DNA of 64,000 nucleotides from Lycium barbarum (Eukaryota; Streptophyta; Magnoliopsida; Solanales; Solanaceae). Positions 23,559-33,492 of this stretch are shown in pieces (the stretch's first letter is position 1; every line of letters begins with the position of its first letter). Under the pieces are notes generated by a model. That model made no database searches, had not been told where the DNA came from, and saw only the letters and a program-made list of their open reading frames with translations. The DNA lies in assembly GCF_019175385.1 (NCBI RefSeq), contig NC_083345.1, forward strand, positions 125,057,657-125,121,656, in the 5' to 3' direction. The translations under genes and the position numbers were made by a program.

Positions 23559-23749
23559 TGTTACAGAATAATTAGTGAGTTGTAAATATATTCCTTCCAT
23601 ATATAGGTGACTCAATTATAGGATCATATCATTAGGATATTTTCCTTTAATTGTTTTGATTAATTTCCTTAGATAGAATCTTATGTGCATGTACAAATAC
23701 CTTGGATTCATGAATAGAAGAACATGTAATTCTCTCAAATCAGTTCACA
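23559..23749 (+). repeat. 3' LTR of the plus-strand copia element (about 191 bp)
   Basis: Begins TGTTACAGAATAATTAG right after the polypurine tract and probably ends ...AATCAGTTCACA. The right end is chosen from the TG...CA rule and agreement in length with the 197-bp LTR at 11743-11939. An end at about 23776 (...AAGAACA) is the alternative. Confidence 0.6.
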
Positions 23750-23774
23750 GATGTTATAATCTTAATTTCAAGAA

Positions 23775-23926
23775 CACAGAATATAACCAATTTCAATAGT
23801 CATGGCAAATTCATAAGAGAACCTATTCATTTACAAAACTTGTACTATTTCACAGAATATAACCAATTTCAATAGTCAAGGCAAATTCATAAAAGAACCT
23901 ATTCATTTACAAAACTTGTACTATTT
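23775..23926. repeat. Tandem duplication of a 76-bp unit
   Basis: 23775-23850 and 23851-23926 differ at only about three positions (for example CATGG versus CAAGG). The pair lies just outside the copia 3' LTR. Confidence 0.95.
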
Positions 23927-25174
23927 CATAGAAAATTACACAACCCGTCATTAATTGAGGGAAAGAAGTAGAAGTGACAAATTCCCATTCCTCCCTATTT
24001 AGGTCATTCTTAAAAAAATCTTGATTAGAATTTTTTTTCTAATATATTCCTTCAGGAAAGTTAGAAGACAAATAATACTTTCATTTTCTGATATATTTGC
24101 AAATTGTACAAAAAAAATGATAAAATGTACAATATACTTTCGGTTAGAATGTATGAAGATTAATTTTATTTTGGTTAAATACATTTAGATAAACAAAACA
24201 AAAATCTCACCAAAGAATGAAATCAGGAGGAGTCCAATCACATATTCCCCCATTCAATTGCAAATTGGAAGGTTTAACTCCGTAATAATCTTTAAATCCA
24301 AATGGATATTCACATATATGTATGTAAAACTTTTCACCAAAGTTTTACAAATTTAACAATAAATAGTTCATATATTTCACGAATAAAAATATTTTCTAAC
24401 CATAACTATATGAGAAAAAGAAACGGCAAAATATAATAGATAAATACCTATGAATTTTCGGTCTTCTAAGTATCGTACTTTCTGAAACATTTCTTGCTAT
24501 ATATTTCTCAAAATTATAGCAAACTTCAATCATTTGTCACCAAAAGAAGATGTAAATTTTTTTTTCACTATATATATTCAGTATTGCTCTCAAAAGAAAT
24601 GTTACATTAAACATCATAAGATTAAGATATGCCTAATTTAAGTTTTCAAGGAAACTCATTAAGACCAGAAAACCTTGTCATCTCTTTGACCTTGAATGTA
24701 CCTGTATTGCTATTTTTGTATACCTTTTAGTATTTATGATCAGCCGTAAAGCATCATAAAATATATAAATCGGAAGTTTAATATACTCATGATAAGAAAG
24801 AGAAAAAATAAATAAAAGCAAGTTCATAGTCATTAATGGATAACTTGATATTCTTACCCCAAACAGAAAAGGATTCGATGGGAGCCTAGATGATACGTTT
24901 GAAAAAGGCTACAATCGTGAGGAGGACTTCATGTTATTGCTATGACTTCTCTTAATTGCCTTCATTATTCCTCATTGTATTTATTGGCCATTGCTATTAA
25001 TTTTCTAGTCATGGGTAATCATTAACTTTTATTGGAATCCTATGTATATATATTAAAAAAATTAATCAGAAAAATAAGGTTAAAAGTCCAAAAAAATGAG
25101 AAAAAAATATAAATAGGACTGAAAGTCATAGAGAGGTGCTACATCACCTTGTGTATGCCTAGCTTTATATTATA
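23927..25174. other. Intergenic, AT-rich, nothing recognised
   Basis: About 1.25 kb with no open frame worth calling and no repeat I recognise. If the two duplication units were once complete, this region should correspond to 13540-15100, but I saw no dehydrogenase exon here. Confidence 0.5.
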
Positions 25175-25399
25175 CTCCCTCCGATCACTTTTACATGTCA
25201 CTTTTAGCATATCAAGAGAAGACAATTTATTTTTTCTTGTTTTACCCATAGTATTATTTACTCACTTCAAATCATTTTTCAAATTCAATAAAAATATGCA
25301 TCAATTAATATGGGTATATTGGTAAATTATGTACTTCATTTATTATTCTTAAACAACGTAAAAAATTTAAAGTGGACAAGTAAAAGTGAACGGAGAGAG
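25175..25399. mobile_element. Stowaway-like MITE
   Basis: Left end CTCCCTCCGATCACTTTTAC, right end GTAAAAGTGAACGGAGAGAG, flanked by TA on both sides (25173-25174, 25400-25401). The inverted termini and TA target site identify the family. Confidence 0.88.
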
Positions 25400-25409
25400 T
25401 ATATAGATA

Positions 25410-25770
25410 TAGATTATAGGAAACCTATGAAGGTGGGACACGATGTGACACCAAAACATATCATGAGCTGTGATTGAACCAACAAGAGGATCTAAAAGGA
25501 TCTAAAAATGTCAAAATTTAACCGATATTTTTTCTTGTGTTAACGGATTCAAAATTTTATATATGAGTAAAAATTTGCTACTATTAGAATTAATATTTGT
25601 TAGTGCCCTAAAAGAAAGTAAATATACTCTAAAATTTACCAATATCCCCTCTATCACAATTTATGTGTTATACTTTTTTTTTTAATTTGTCCCAAAAAGA
25701 ATGTCAGACTTTCTGATTTAGATTTATAATTTTACCGATGATGAAATGATTTATATTTACATAAATACGG
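25410..25770. repeat. Segmental duplication block C, copy 1
   Basis: Shares an ordered set of segments with 33075-33385: GAGCTGTGATTGAACCAACA, TTTTTCTTGTGTTAACGG, GAATTAATATTTGT, AAAAGAAAGTAAA and the Stowaway-like start CCCTCTATCACAATTTATG. It lies upstream of the sulfotransferase pseudogene. Confidence 0.8.
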
Positions 25771-25889
25771 TTAATGCTTAATGACATCCCACGTGTTAGC
25801 CCAATGATTGCCAGTAATACTTTATTTCTTTAATTATCTAACCCCACGTCATTATATTGTTTACGTTTGAGAAAGTCTAAGGGAGTATA

Positions 25890-26010
25890 TAAACAACGTA
25901 ACAGCAACATACCCAGTGTAATCTCACACGTGGAGGTTAGGATGCACTCATATATTACACCTACTTTTGTGGGTAGAGAAGTTGTTTCCGATAGATCTTC
26001 GGCTCAAAAG
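25890..26010 (+). mobile_element. SINE fragment in the duplicated upstream region
   Basis: Contains AACATACCCAGTGTAATCTC and, further on, TTTCCGATAGATCTTCGGCTC, the body and 3' part of a common Solanaceae SINE. Its second half recurs at about 15115-15170, upstream of the intact sulfotransferase. A related piece lies at about 30255-30345. Confidence 0.6.
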
Positions 26011-26390
26011 AAACATAATCGACGCAAGATTGGAAGGAAAATAAAACAATAAAACATCAAGATGCAAAATAAATTAAGCAACAGATAGTTATAATACACA
26101 CTAAAGAATAAGGAACTACGCAATTTAAATAATACGTACTACTAAAAGAAGGAGAAAAGTAGATGAGGAGGCTAGCACCCTCCCTCTCCCACACAAAGTG
26201 CAAGGTAGTGAAATTAAACAGTACAATTATACCAATTCGGTCCACATGAATAGATTAGAAAATATATCAACTTGAGTGGTTCTTAAAGTTTTCAATCTGC
26301 AGGTTACCCATACTATCTTCTATTCTATATTAATGTAGAATAAGTTGCCCCCTATCCTATCTTATTCTTCAATTTGTCACTGTCTAGAAA

Positions 26391-27150
26391 ATGAAGACAT
26401 CCAAAGTTAGTCGCTTATCAGCAGAATATGAATCTAAGGAAATTATGAGCATGAAATACAAAGAGATAATATCAACCCTACCCAAACGAGAGTCTCCCGA
26501 TCCTTTACATGAATACTACCAATACCAAGGCTTTTGGTGCCCTTTACCCCTCTTAGAAGCAAGTTATCTATGCAACACAACTTCAAGGCTCAACCTTGTC
26601 ATATTTATCTTTGCACTTCTCCAAAAACAGGTATGTGTGAAAACATCTTTCATTGAGAATAATAAGAGTTGTTGACGGTTGTGGTTTTCTTCACCTTGAG
26701 GGTTTCCCCATTAAAATTGTGTATTCTTCTATTTCGTTATCATTGTTTTAATTCTCGTTGTCTTATGACAAGTACAACTTGGCTTAAATCCTTAGCCTTT
26801 TCTATTATGACCGGAGATCAATACTCATCCAAAAATAACCCTTTACTCACCAAGTTATCATAATTTATAACCCTTTACTCACCAAGTTATCCCATGATTG
26901 CCTACCCTTCTACGGAGGAAGAAGCGCGAGGTGTCATTTCAAAAGTTTGAGCAATTTAGAGGTGAATAAAAGTGGAAAACGTTACGGATTCATGCCAGGA
27001 ATCAATAACAGTGCGTACTTTTGAAAAGGAGAAATTGGCGATTGGAATAATCTTTTGATTGAGGATATGGCAAAAGCGATTGACCAAATAACGCAGGAGA
27101 AATTTCACTCCTTGGGTCTGACATTCTCTTCTTCAATCCAGTGTGATTAG
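26391..27150 (+). pseudogene. Sulfotransferase pseudogene, paralogue of the gene at 15595-16747
   Basis: Exon 1 (from 26391) keeps the N-terminal sequence, but a one-base loss at about 26563 shifts the frame before the PAPS loop. The intron is present with its donor (26631), while the acceptor AG is mutated to AA. Exon 2 starts with TTWLKSLAFSIM, has a small tandem duplication at about 26838-26890 (ACCCTTTACTCACCAAG twice) and then loses about 430 bp relative to the intact gene (equivalent of about 16080-16498). That removes the catalytic His and the 3'-phosphate-binding region. The 3' end resumes at GGAGGAAGAAGCGCGAGG and contains a stop in the RKGEIGDW area. It is beyond function. Confidence 0.93.
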
Positions 27151-27514
27151 TACTAAATGTGAAGGAAGGAATACATTTTAGAAAAATGCTTGTATGTTTG
27201 ATCTGGAATAAGATATGTTTGATTATGAGAAAAATTCTAAAATAAGATATGTCGGATCTTTGTTTAAATTGGGGAGCTATATTTTAGTTCTTGTGTCATA
27301 ACAGAGTATAATTGATCAAACTACTAAATCGAGACTATTGAAGTTTATGTTGTATGCCCCAACATAATACCCTGTCTATATGACTACTGTCTATATGACT
27401 ATCTATCCATCTTGAACATCTTAAAATGTTTAATTTCATTATGCTACTTCAAATTTTTTTACAAATTTCAAGAACTTTTTTTTGTAACTTTCTCCATAAT
27501 TGAGAAAGTACTTA

Positions 27515-27749
27515 GGGGTCGTTTGGTAGAAGGTATAAGCTGAGATATCTCAGCACTAATTTTTATACCATGTTTGGTAGAAGGTATAAATTTATCCTGG
27601 GATAAATTTATACCTTGTACCAAACATGGTACAAAAATTAGTGTTGGGATATCCCAGCTTATACCTTCTTATCTTATCCCAATAGATGGGATAAATTAGT
27701 CCCGGGATTATAATCCCGGAATAATTTCAACTATCTACCAAACGGCCCC
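27515..27749. mobile_element. Tourist-like (PIF/Harbinger) MITE, 235 bp
   Basis: Ends GGGGTCGTTTGGTAGA and CTACCAAACGGCCCC, with extra internal inverted repeats (CTGGGATATCCCAG-type, ATAATCCCGGGATTATA-type). The flanks are TTA (27512-27514) and CTA (27750-27752), a slightly eroded 3-bp target duplication. The paralogous site at 17088-17090 is empty. Confidence 0.8.
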
Positions 27750-27771
27750 CTAGGGAGTTAATAGGTTCCCT

Positions 27772-28030
27772 TTGGTGCATGGTCAAAATTATCTCGGGAT
27801 TATAATCCCGGGACTAATTTATTCCATATCTTGAAACTATTTTATATCATCTAGGAGATGGTATAAAATAGTCCCAGGATAAATGGTATAAGAAGGTATA
27901 TCCCAGCTTATATCATGGGATGCATTTTATACTTTGTTTGGAACAAGGTATAGATTTATACCTTCTACCAAACATGGTACAAAAATTAGTGCTGGGATAT
28001 CCCAGCTTATAGCTTCTACCGAACGACTAA
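27772..28030. mobile_element. Second Tourist-like MITE, left end truncated
   Basis: Same family as the element about 20 bp to its left. It begins TTGGTGCATGG (the first GGGGTCG is lost) and ends TTCTACCGAACGAC. The empty paralogous site CCCTTATTTCC lies at about 17105-17115. Confidence 0.7.
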
Positions 28031-28132
28031 TTATTTCCTAGCAAAGTTCTTGTGGCTGAAGTATATATAACGTGTCCATTTTGTATGTTAGATGAATATT
28101 GTAAAATCAAATAGATTTTCAAAAATTGGTAC

Positions 28133-29126
28133 ATTACTATTACTATTTATTATAAACGAGAACCCCAAATGTTTGGTCGTCCTCGCAGGGTTAAGTTTGT
28201 AATTTTGCTTTTGGGTGTGAAGTTGTACACGTGTTGTGCCTGAGTTTTACCAAGGAATTTGCTGGTTTGAAAAAAAGTAGAATATATGGGTCCCACTGTC
28301 ACTTCTATCTTAAGTTATCAATTTGGAACATTTTCTGAGTTTTTAAGTTCAATGAATTTAGAAATTTACCCTTATAATTCATTTTAACATTTTTCAGTTT
28401 TCAAAAAGCATCTAATAAATCGTGTAACTTAATAAATAATACTTTGTATTTTTTAATGAGCATAAAAAAAGCTAAAATAAATAATTAAAATGAAACGGAG
28501 AGGGTATATTTTTAAGGAGCGCGCAAAAAATAAGCATGAAAATAAAATAAACCTGAGGGGTACTTTAATTATTATTTATTAATATCCTTATAATATCATT
28601 ATTAAGTAAGTTTGTGTAAAAACTCTAAGCCAGGGTTATAAATATTATCGTATAAACTTGAAGTCATTGAAATTTTTTGTTGTATTGGATGATTCTACAA
28701 GATGAAAAATGAATTTTGCGAAAGCTCTTGCCATATGAAATTATGAGTGAAATTAAAACTCAATAAATATCAAAATATATTTATTTTTATCTATAACTAA
28801 GAAATGATATGCTCACAAATTCATAAAAATGATAATATTTTTTATTTATGATCTTTGTCGAATTGTAATTATTTACATATGTTAAATCATATTATTTTAT
28901 AAAATATCAAATTTCTTGTGATTTTTGGTATTTTTAATTCTCCGGCCAAACTTCCTTGCTCATAAATAATTTTTAATTTAAAATTAACCAATTCTGTGAT
29001 TAAGAACTTTAATAATTATGAAGATTATCGCCAAGACATGTTTAACGTGCTGTACAAATAGTACTTCTTTATTTAAAATAACTATTTTTATATCTTGAAT
29101 TAAGTCTGGGCCTCATGAAAACTAGT
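28133..29126. mobile_element. Unclassified ~1-kb insertion in block B copy 2
   Basis: Defined by comparison: copy 1 reads TTGGTACAGAATTGAAATATG (about 17205-17225) without it. It ends AAAACTAGT before AATTG. A CTAGT 3' end is a Helitron trait, but I see no clear TC start and no convincing hairpin, so the class is open. Noncoding and AT-rich. Confidence 0.6.
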
Positions 29127-29283
29127 AATTGAAATATGTGAAAAGTGCAAACCATAATTGAAAAGATAGGTTTTACTATTCCACGTATTAACTTCTTGGT
29201 GTTATCTAGGAAGGAACTTTACAAGATGTCCAAAAAATTTAAAAGATACCTATTTATGTACTATTTACATATTAATACTAATA

Positions 29284-29660
29284 GCATGTTTGGACAAGCT
29301 TTTAAAATCAGCTTATTTAAAAAAAAAAAATGTACTTCTCAAAAAAGTGTTTTTGTCGAAAAGCAGTTTGTGTTTGACCAATTAATTTAAAAAGCACTTT
29401 TGAGCAACAATTAGTGTTTGACCAAGCTTTTAAAAAATATTTCTAAGTCTATTTTTCTCAAAAGTACTTTTCAAAAAAGTGCTTTTGGACAAAAGCTAAT
29501 TTTTTATCTTCTGAAAAACTGTTTTTACTACTCTCGAGAAGCACTTATTTTCTCTTAAAAGCTTGGTCAAACACCTCAATTTTTTGTATATAAACACTTA
29601 TTAAAAAAATAAGTATTTTTAGAAAAAATAAATTTGGCCAAACAGACTATAACAAACTGT
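29284..29660. mobile_element. MITE of the GTTTGGACAAGCTT family
   Basis: Left end GCATGTTTGGACAAGCTTTT, right end AAATTTGGCCAAACAG; inverted termini and AAAAGC/GCTTTT-rich body. Flanks ACTAATA and ACTATAA look like a worn 7-8-bp target duplication. The site is empty in copy 1 (about 17365). Related copies lie at about 60942-61268 and 63639-63831. Confidence 0.65.
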
Positions 29661-29722
29661 ATTGCAACGACTTGAAGATCAACCAAGGTATGTAGTTGTT
29701 AGCTTTGAGGTCTTCAACAAGA

Positions 29723-30897
29723 AAGTGCTATAACTTTAGATATGTAGCCCAACCAAATTGGGCCATAAAAATAGGACTTGAATCGGGCCACAGTTTCAGT
29801 CTAGTCCAGGCCCAAATGCAAGACCTGGTCCGAGTCCATTTACCTGCCCAATTAGAAGATAGTGGTAGAAATAGCATCTATCGACCTCTTTTCAGTTCTG
29901 TCTTTAAAAAATAGTAATTATCACAAAGTTTCAAAATTTACTGGTAAAACTCTAGGATATTGTATAGGAGTTTCACTTGTGGAACTGATAGTGATTATTT
30001 TTTAATTACGAGGCTAAAAATGTCTATTTATGAATTTTATCCAAAAATAGTGCTATAACTTAGAAATACAAAGTTCTAAAGTTGTTGGTTAATGCATCTT
30101 CGGTTCATTTTAAATGTTGTTTTAATTAAGTAATTTTAGTCTAAAATAGATATTACTTTAAAAATTAATAAGGCGTTAATTATTCTTTTAAAAATCTATC
30201 TGATAAATGGTCTATATAATTCTCTATAAAGTCTATCAACAATTATTATTTATTCAAGGAAAGATAACAATAACAACAACATATTCATTATAATTTCATA
30301 GATGAGGTCTGGAGAGAGTAGAATGTATGCAGACCTTACCTTAAAATTTAGGGAAAGATAAAAGGATAATTTAATCAAATACTGCTTTCATTGTAATTTA
30401 TGTGACACGCTTCCTTTTAGGCCATTCAAAAACGGAAATGACACGTTTTTTAATTTATAAACAATTAACTTTATACTTTCTAGTTTACCCTTAATAAGAA
30501 GCTATTATAATCACAAAAATGTTACGACATTTTTAAGGTTACAAATTTCAAAAGTTCAATGCACATATAAATATTATATCATGTTTTAGACCACAAATTT
30601 TATAAGAAATCATTTTTTTTCTTAAATTATATATTGATTCACGCTATATCACATAAATTGAAACAGATAAAGTGATCTTTATGATTAATAAAATAGAAAC
30701 CGAAAACCATTTGGAAAAAAAAAAACAGAGAGGAAAAGGAAGAGGAGCCATAACTGGGGACACATTTTCAAGATTGAAAAAAAAAAATGATTGTAAGCTA
30801 ATACTAATTAATAGCAATAATAATTCCATTCTTATATGGGTCACTTTGTCTTGGCCTTATAAGACATGGTTTGAATGTAGAGCATGATTTGGGAAAG
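29723..30897. other. Intergenic with repeat fragments
   Basis: No gene seen. About 30255-30345 is a SINE fragment (AACAACAACATATTC..., GAGGTCTGGAGAGAGTAGAATG...GCAGACCTTACC). About 30392-30668 has worn Stowaway-like ends (TGTAATTTATGTGAC at left, CACATAAATTGAAACAG at right). Confidence 0.5.
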
Positions 30898-31583
30898 GGA
30901 AAAGGGTCAAAAATATTCATCTACTTTATTGGTTAAAAATATTTTCGTTATGATTTTGGGTCATTTATGCCCTTCATGTCAGTAAAGTGTTCAAATATAT
31001 TCCTCATTTAATTTGACGAAAATCCCCAAATTGACTCAAATAACCCGATTTCACAAAAAATACCTCATTTCCTGTTTAACTCGCCTGACCCACCTCCTAA
31101 AATAACTCATTCTTCTTTTTCTTCTTCTTCCTCTGCCCTTTTCTCTTCCCTTTAGTGCACAAATATCAATATTTGTGAAGAAAAATAAATATATATTCAA
31201 AGCAGCAACAAGCTAGATCAGTATAATTACTCCGTCTGTCCCAATTTGTTTGAAGGTTGATCAGTTTGGGGAGTCAAACAGCTCTTTCTTTGTCTACGAT
31301 TTTCTCCAACTCTTTTTATATATTGTGAATTATTGATTATGCAGACTTATAGTACTTTTTATTTAGTTTTCAAATATGTAAATTTTATTATAAAATACTA
31401 GAAGAATCTACGTTTAAAATTAAGTAAAAAAAAAATATTTGATTCCCCAAACTGATCAACCTTCAAACAAATTGAGATGGAGAGAGTTCAATTTAGTCCG
31501 TCCTCTAAATGACCCAAAATTTTAACGGAAGATAATTTTTAGCCATTAAAATAAAGTAGAGAGGTATTTTTAACCCTTTTCCT
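30898..31583. mobile_element. Mutator-like element with long TIRs (686 bp), Stowaway nested inside
   Basis: The first and last ~90 bp are inverted copies: GGAAAAGGGTCAAAAATA at left and TATTTTTAACCCTTTTCC at right, continuing through TTTTGGGTCATTTA. The flanks share TTTGGGAAAG (30888-30897 and 31584-31593), a 9-10-bp target duplication typical of Mutator-like elements. No transposase is encoded, so it is non-autonomous. A (TTC)n-rich stretch lies at about 31110-31145. Confidence 0.85.
31230..31486. mobile_element. Stowaway-like MITE nested in the Mutator-like element
   Basis: Left CTCCGTCTGTCCCAATTTG and right CAAATTGAGATGGAGAGAG are inverted copies, and the homology continues inwards through GAAGGTTGATCAGTTTGGGG. 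Left flank is TA; the right flank reads TT, one base changed. Confidence 0.85.
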
Positions 31584-31664
31584 TTTGGGAAAGAAGGTTA
31601 GACCGTAATATGCAGGATTTTGTGGAAGAAGTATATTGTCATGATTTAATTTTGAGAAAATTTC

Positions 31665-31980
31665 ATAAATAACTATAGTTTAGAGTGTAACTATAAACGT
31701 AACTATAGTTTGCATATTTACGCAACGTAACTACAGTTGATGTTAATGTGAAGAGTGTATCAGACATATCAGTTGTATCAGCGAAAGAGTTGTATCAGGG
31801 GGCGGGTATCAATGTATTAGGAGGGTATGAACTGTATCAACGCATATTGTATGAGCTAAAAATCATGAGAAAGAGTAGTATCGACGCATATAGCAAAACG
31901 TGTGTAGTATATTTGCTACAAAACATAAAATGTAGCTACGTTTTGTAATTTTTTGAACTATAGCTATGAATCGTAAATAG
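31665..31980. repeat. Probable MITE-like repeat with GTATCA motifs
   Basis: Ends are roughly complementary (ATTTCATAAATAACTATAG at left, CTATAGCTATGAATCGTAAAT at right). Inside, TGTATCA/GTATCA recurs at irregular spacing (about 31755-31880). Short open frames here are not supported as genes. Superfamily unknown; no clear target duplication. Confidence 0.45.
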
Positions 31981-33074
31981 ATTCTAAATACTTGCCACAT
32001 CGCATAATTTTTCCTTTTATTTTTAATGCTTTGAGCTTGGATCAACTATAGTGTTTTTAAAACTTTAATTTTTTTTAATCTCACCTTACTATTTAGTTTG
32101 TATTATTTTTAGGGGGTGTCGTTGGTTCATCAACGGATGTACTTCTAATGACCGATGGGCAAGTCAAAAGTGGAGCTACAGTTTAGTTTAGAATATGTAT
32201 TTATATTAAAAATCAACTTAATACGTATAAATAATTTATGTAAAATCCACCAAAACTCTGATTTCGCCTTCAACACAAGTACATGACATTAATTCTTTAA
32301 CTTCCAATTCGAACTATGTCTATTGTTCCATTACTTTCAAAGTATATACTTCTTTCAAAATGACATTCAATATTTTTGTTAAAACAATAGTGTAATAGTA
32401 ATACTTTTCAATTATTAATTTAAAATTATGGACCTGCATCTCACTTAAGCAAGAGTCTAGATATATACGATGTAACGTGATAGTGGCAGAAATAAAGGTA
32501 CTGAATTGAATTCCTTTAATATAAGAAAATTTTCTACGCAATTGCGGAGTTAATGTTTTCACTGAGGGAATTCATCATCTACTGTATATATAAGATCATA
32601 AATCAATCTTGTATATACAGTGTGATTTTCTGGCTTAAAGGATTCATCTGATCTCTCTTCTATCTCTAGCTAGCTTTTGCCCCTATAGTTCTAAATATAA
32701 TAGTTTATCTTTTTTGAATCTCTTTGTTGTTACTAGAATTTCTGACTAGATTAATACACTACCAACCCTCCCTAGCTAAGAAATTGTCATGCTTCACACT
32801 TGAGAATCCAACACATGATCTTTGTCTGGTTGGTCGAGACTCATCAGTCACACCAATTGCGAACATGCAATTTTCTCTCTATATATGACCATTGGTCCAC
32901 CTTCTGTTTTGGTTTTTTTTATCCCTCTTCCTATCTATAAGATGAGACTTATCATACTTGATATTCATTTATTATTGCACAAAAAAAAAATGCAATTATT
33001 ATTATTATAATTAAGTCACATATCATGGGTTATAATAGGGATCAACATCTTGTGTGCATGCTGGCCTATATATA
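31981..33074. other. Intergenic, nothing recognised
   Basis: AT-rich sequence without a supportable gene. A short near-palindrome (CTGTATATATAAGATC...CTTGTATATACAG) lies at about 32582-32620. Confidence 0.45.
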
Positions 33075-33492
33075 TCATTAGGTGAAACCTATGAGCTGTG
33101 ATTGAACCAACAAGAGGATTTTTAAAAATCCAAAAAGTTCGAACTTTAAATAGATATTTTTCTTGTGTTAACGGGACTATTATTAGAATTAATATTTGTG
33201 AGTCTGCTAAAAGAAAGTAAAGATGCTCTAAAACTTATTAATATTCCCTCTATAACAATTTATGTGTTATACTTTCTTTTTTAATCCGTTCCAAAAGAAG
33301 GTCATACTTTCTTATTTAGATACAATTTAACTTCAAACTTCTCATTTTACCGTCAATGAAATCATTTATAGCTACACAAATTTTTATGACTTATTTTAGA
33401 CTACAAGTTTAATTTTAATTTTCTTTCTTTCTTTCTTTCTTAAATTTTGGGTCCGGTCATACACCGTCACATAAATTAAGATGTAGGAAATA
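33075..33492. repeat. Segmental duplication block C, copy 2, with a Stowaway-like end
   Basis: Matches 25410-25770 in segment order. From 33246 a Stowaway-like element runs from CCCTCTATAACAATTTATG to CACATAAATTAAGATGTAGG (about 33490). No SINE or sulfotransferase follows it here, unlike in the upstream copy. Confidence 0.75.

Larger units (their letters stand above)
19498..23749 (+). mobile_element. Degenerate Ty1/copia element lacking its own 5' LTR and most of gag
   Basis: Order: primer-binding site, GC-richer leader (about 19510-20200), protease with DSGATDH (about 20385), GAG-pre-integrase, integrase (about 20900-21600), reverse transcriptase (about 22000-22700, with a YVDD-type site near 22595), RNase H (about 22900-23550), then the polypurine tract TTGAGGGGGAG and a 3' LTR. 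There are several frameshifts and stops. Only ~700 bp separate the primer site from the protease, so the nucleocapsid zinc knuckle and most of gag are absent, as in the minus-strand sister copy. Confidence 0.93.
25945..29722. repeat. Segmental duplication block B, copy 2 (pseudogene copy with insertions)
   Basis: Aligns with 15105-17440. It contains the broken sulfotransferase and four extra segments absent from copy 1: two Tourist-like MITEs (27515-27749, about 27772-28030), an unclassified ~1-kb insertion (about 28133-29126) and a ~375-bp MITE (about 29284-29660). Homology to copy 1 stops near 29722. Confidence 0.9.

Noticed and set aside
28133..29126. Calling this insertion a Helitron
   Set aside because: Only the CTAGT end supports it; there is no clear TC start or 3' hairpin.
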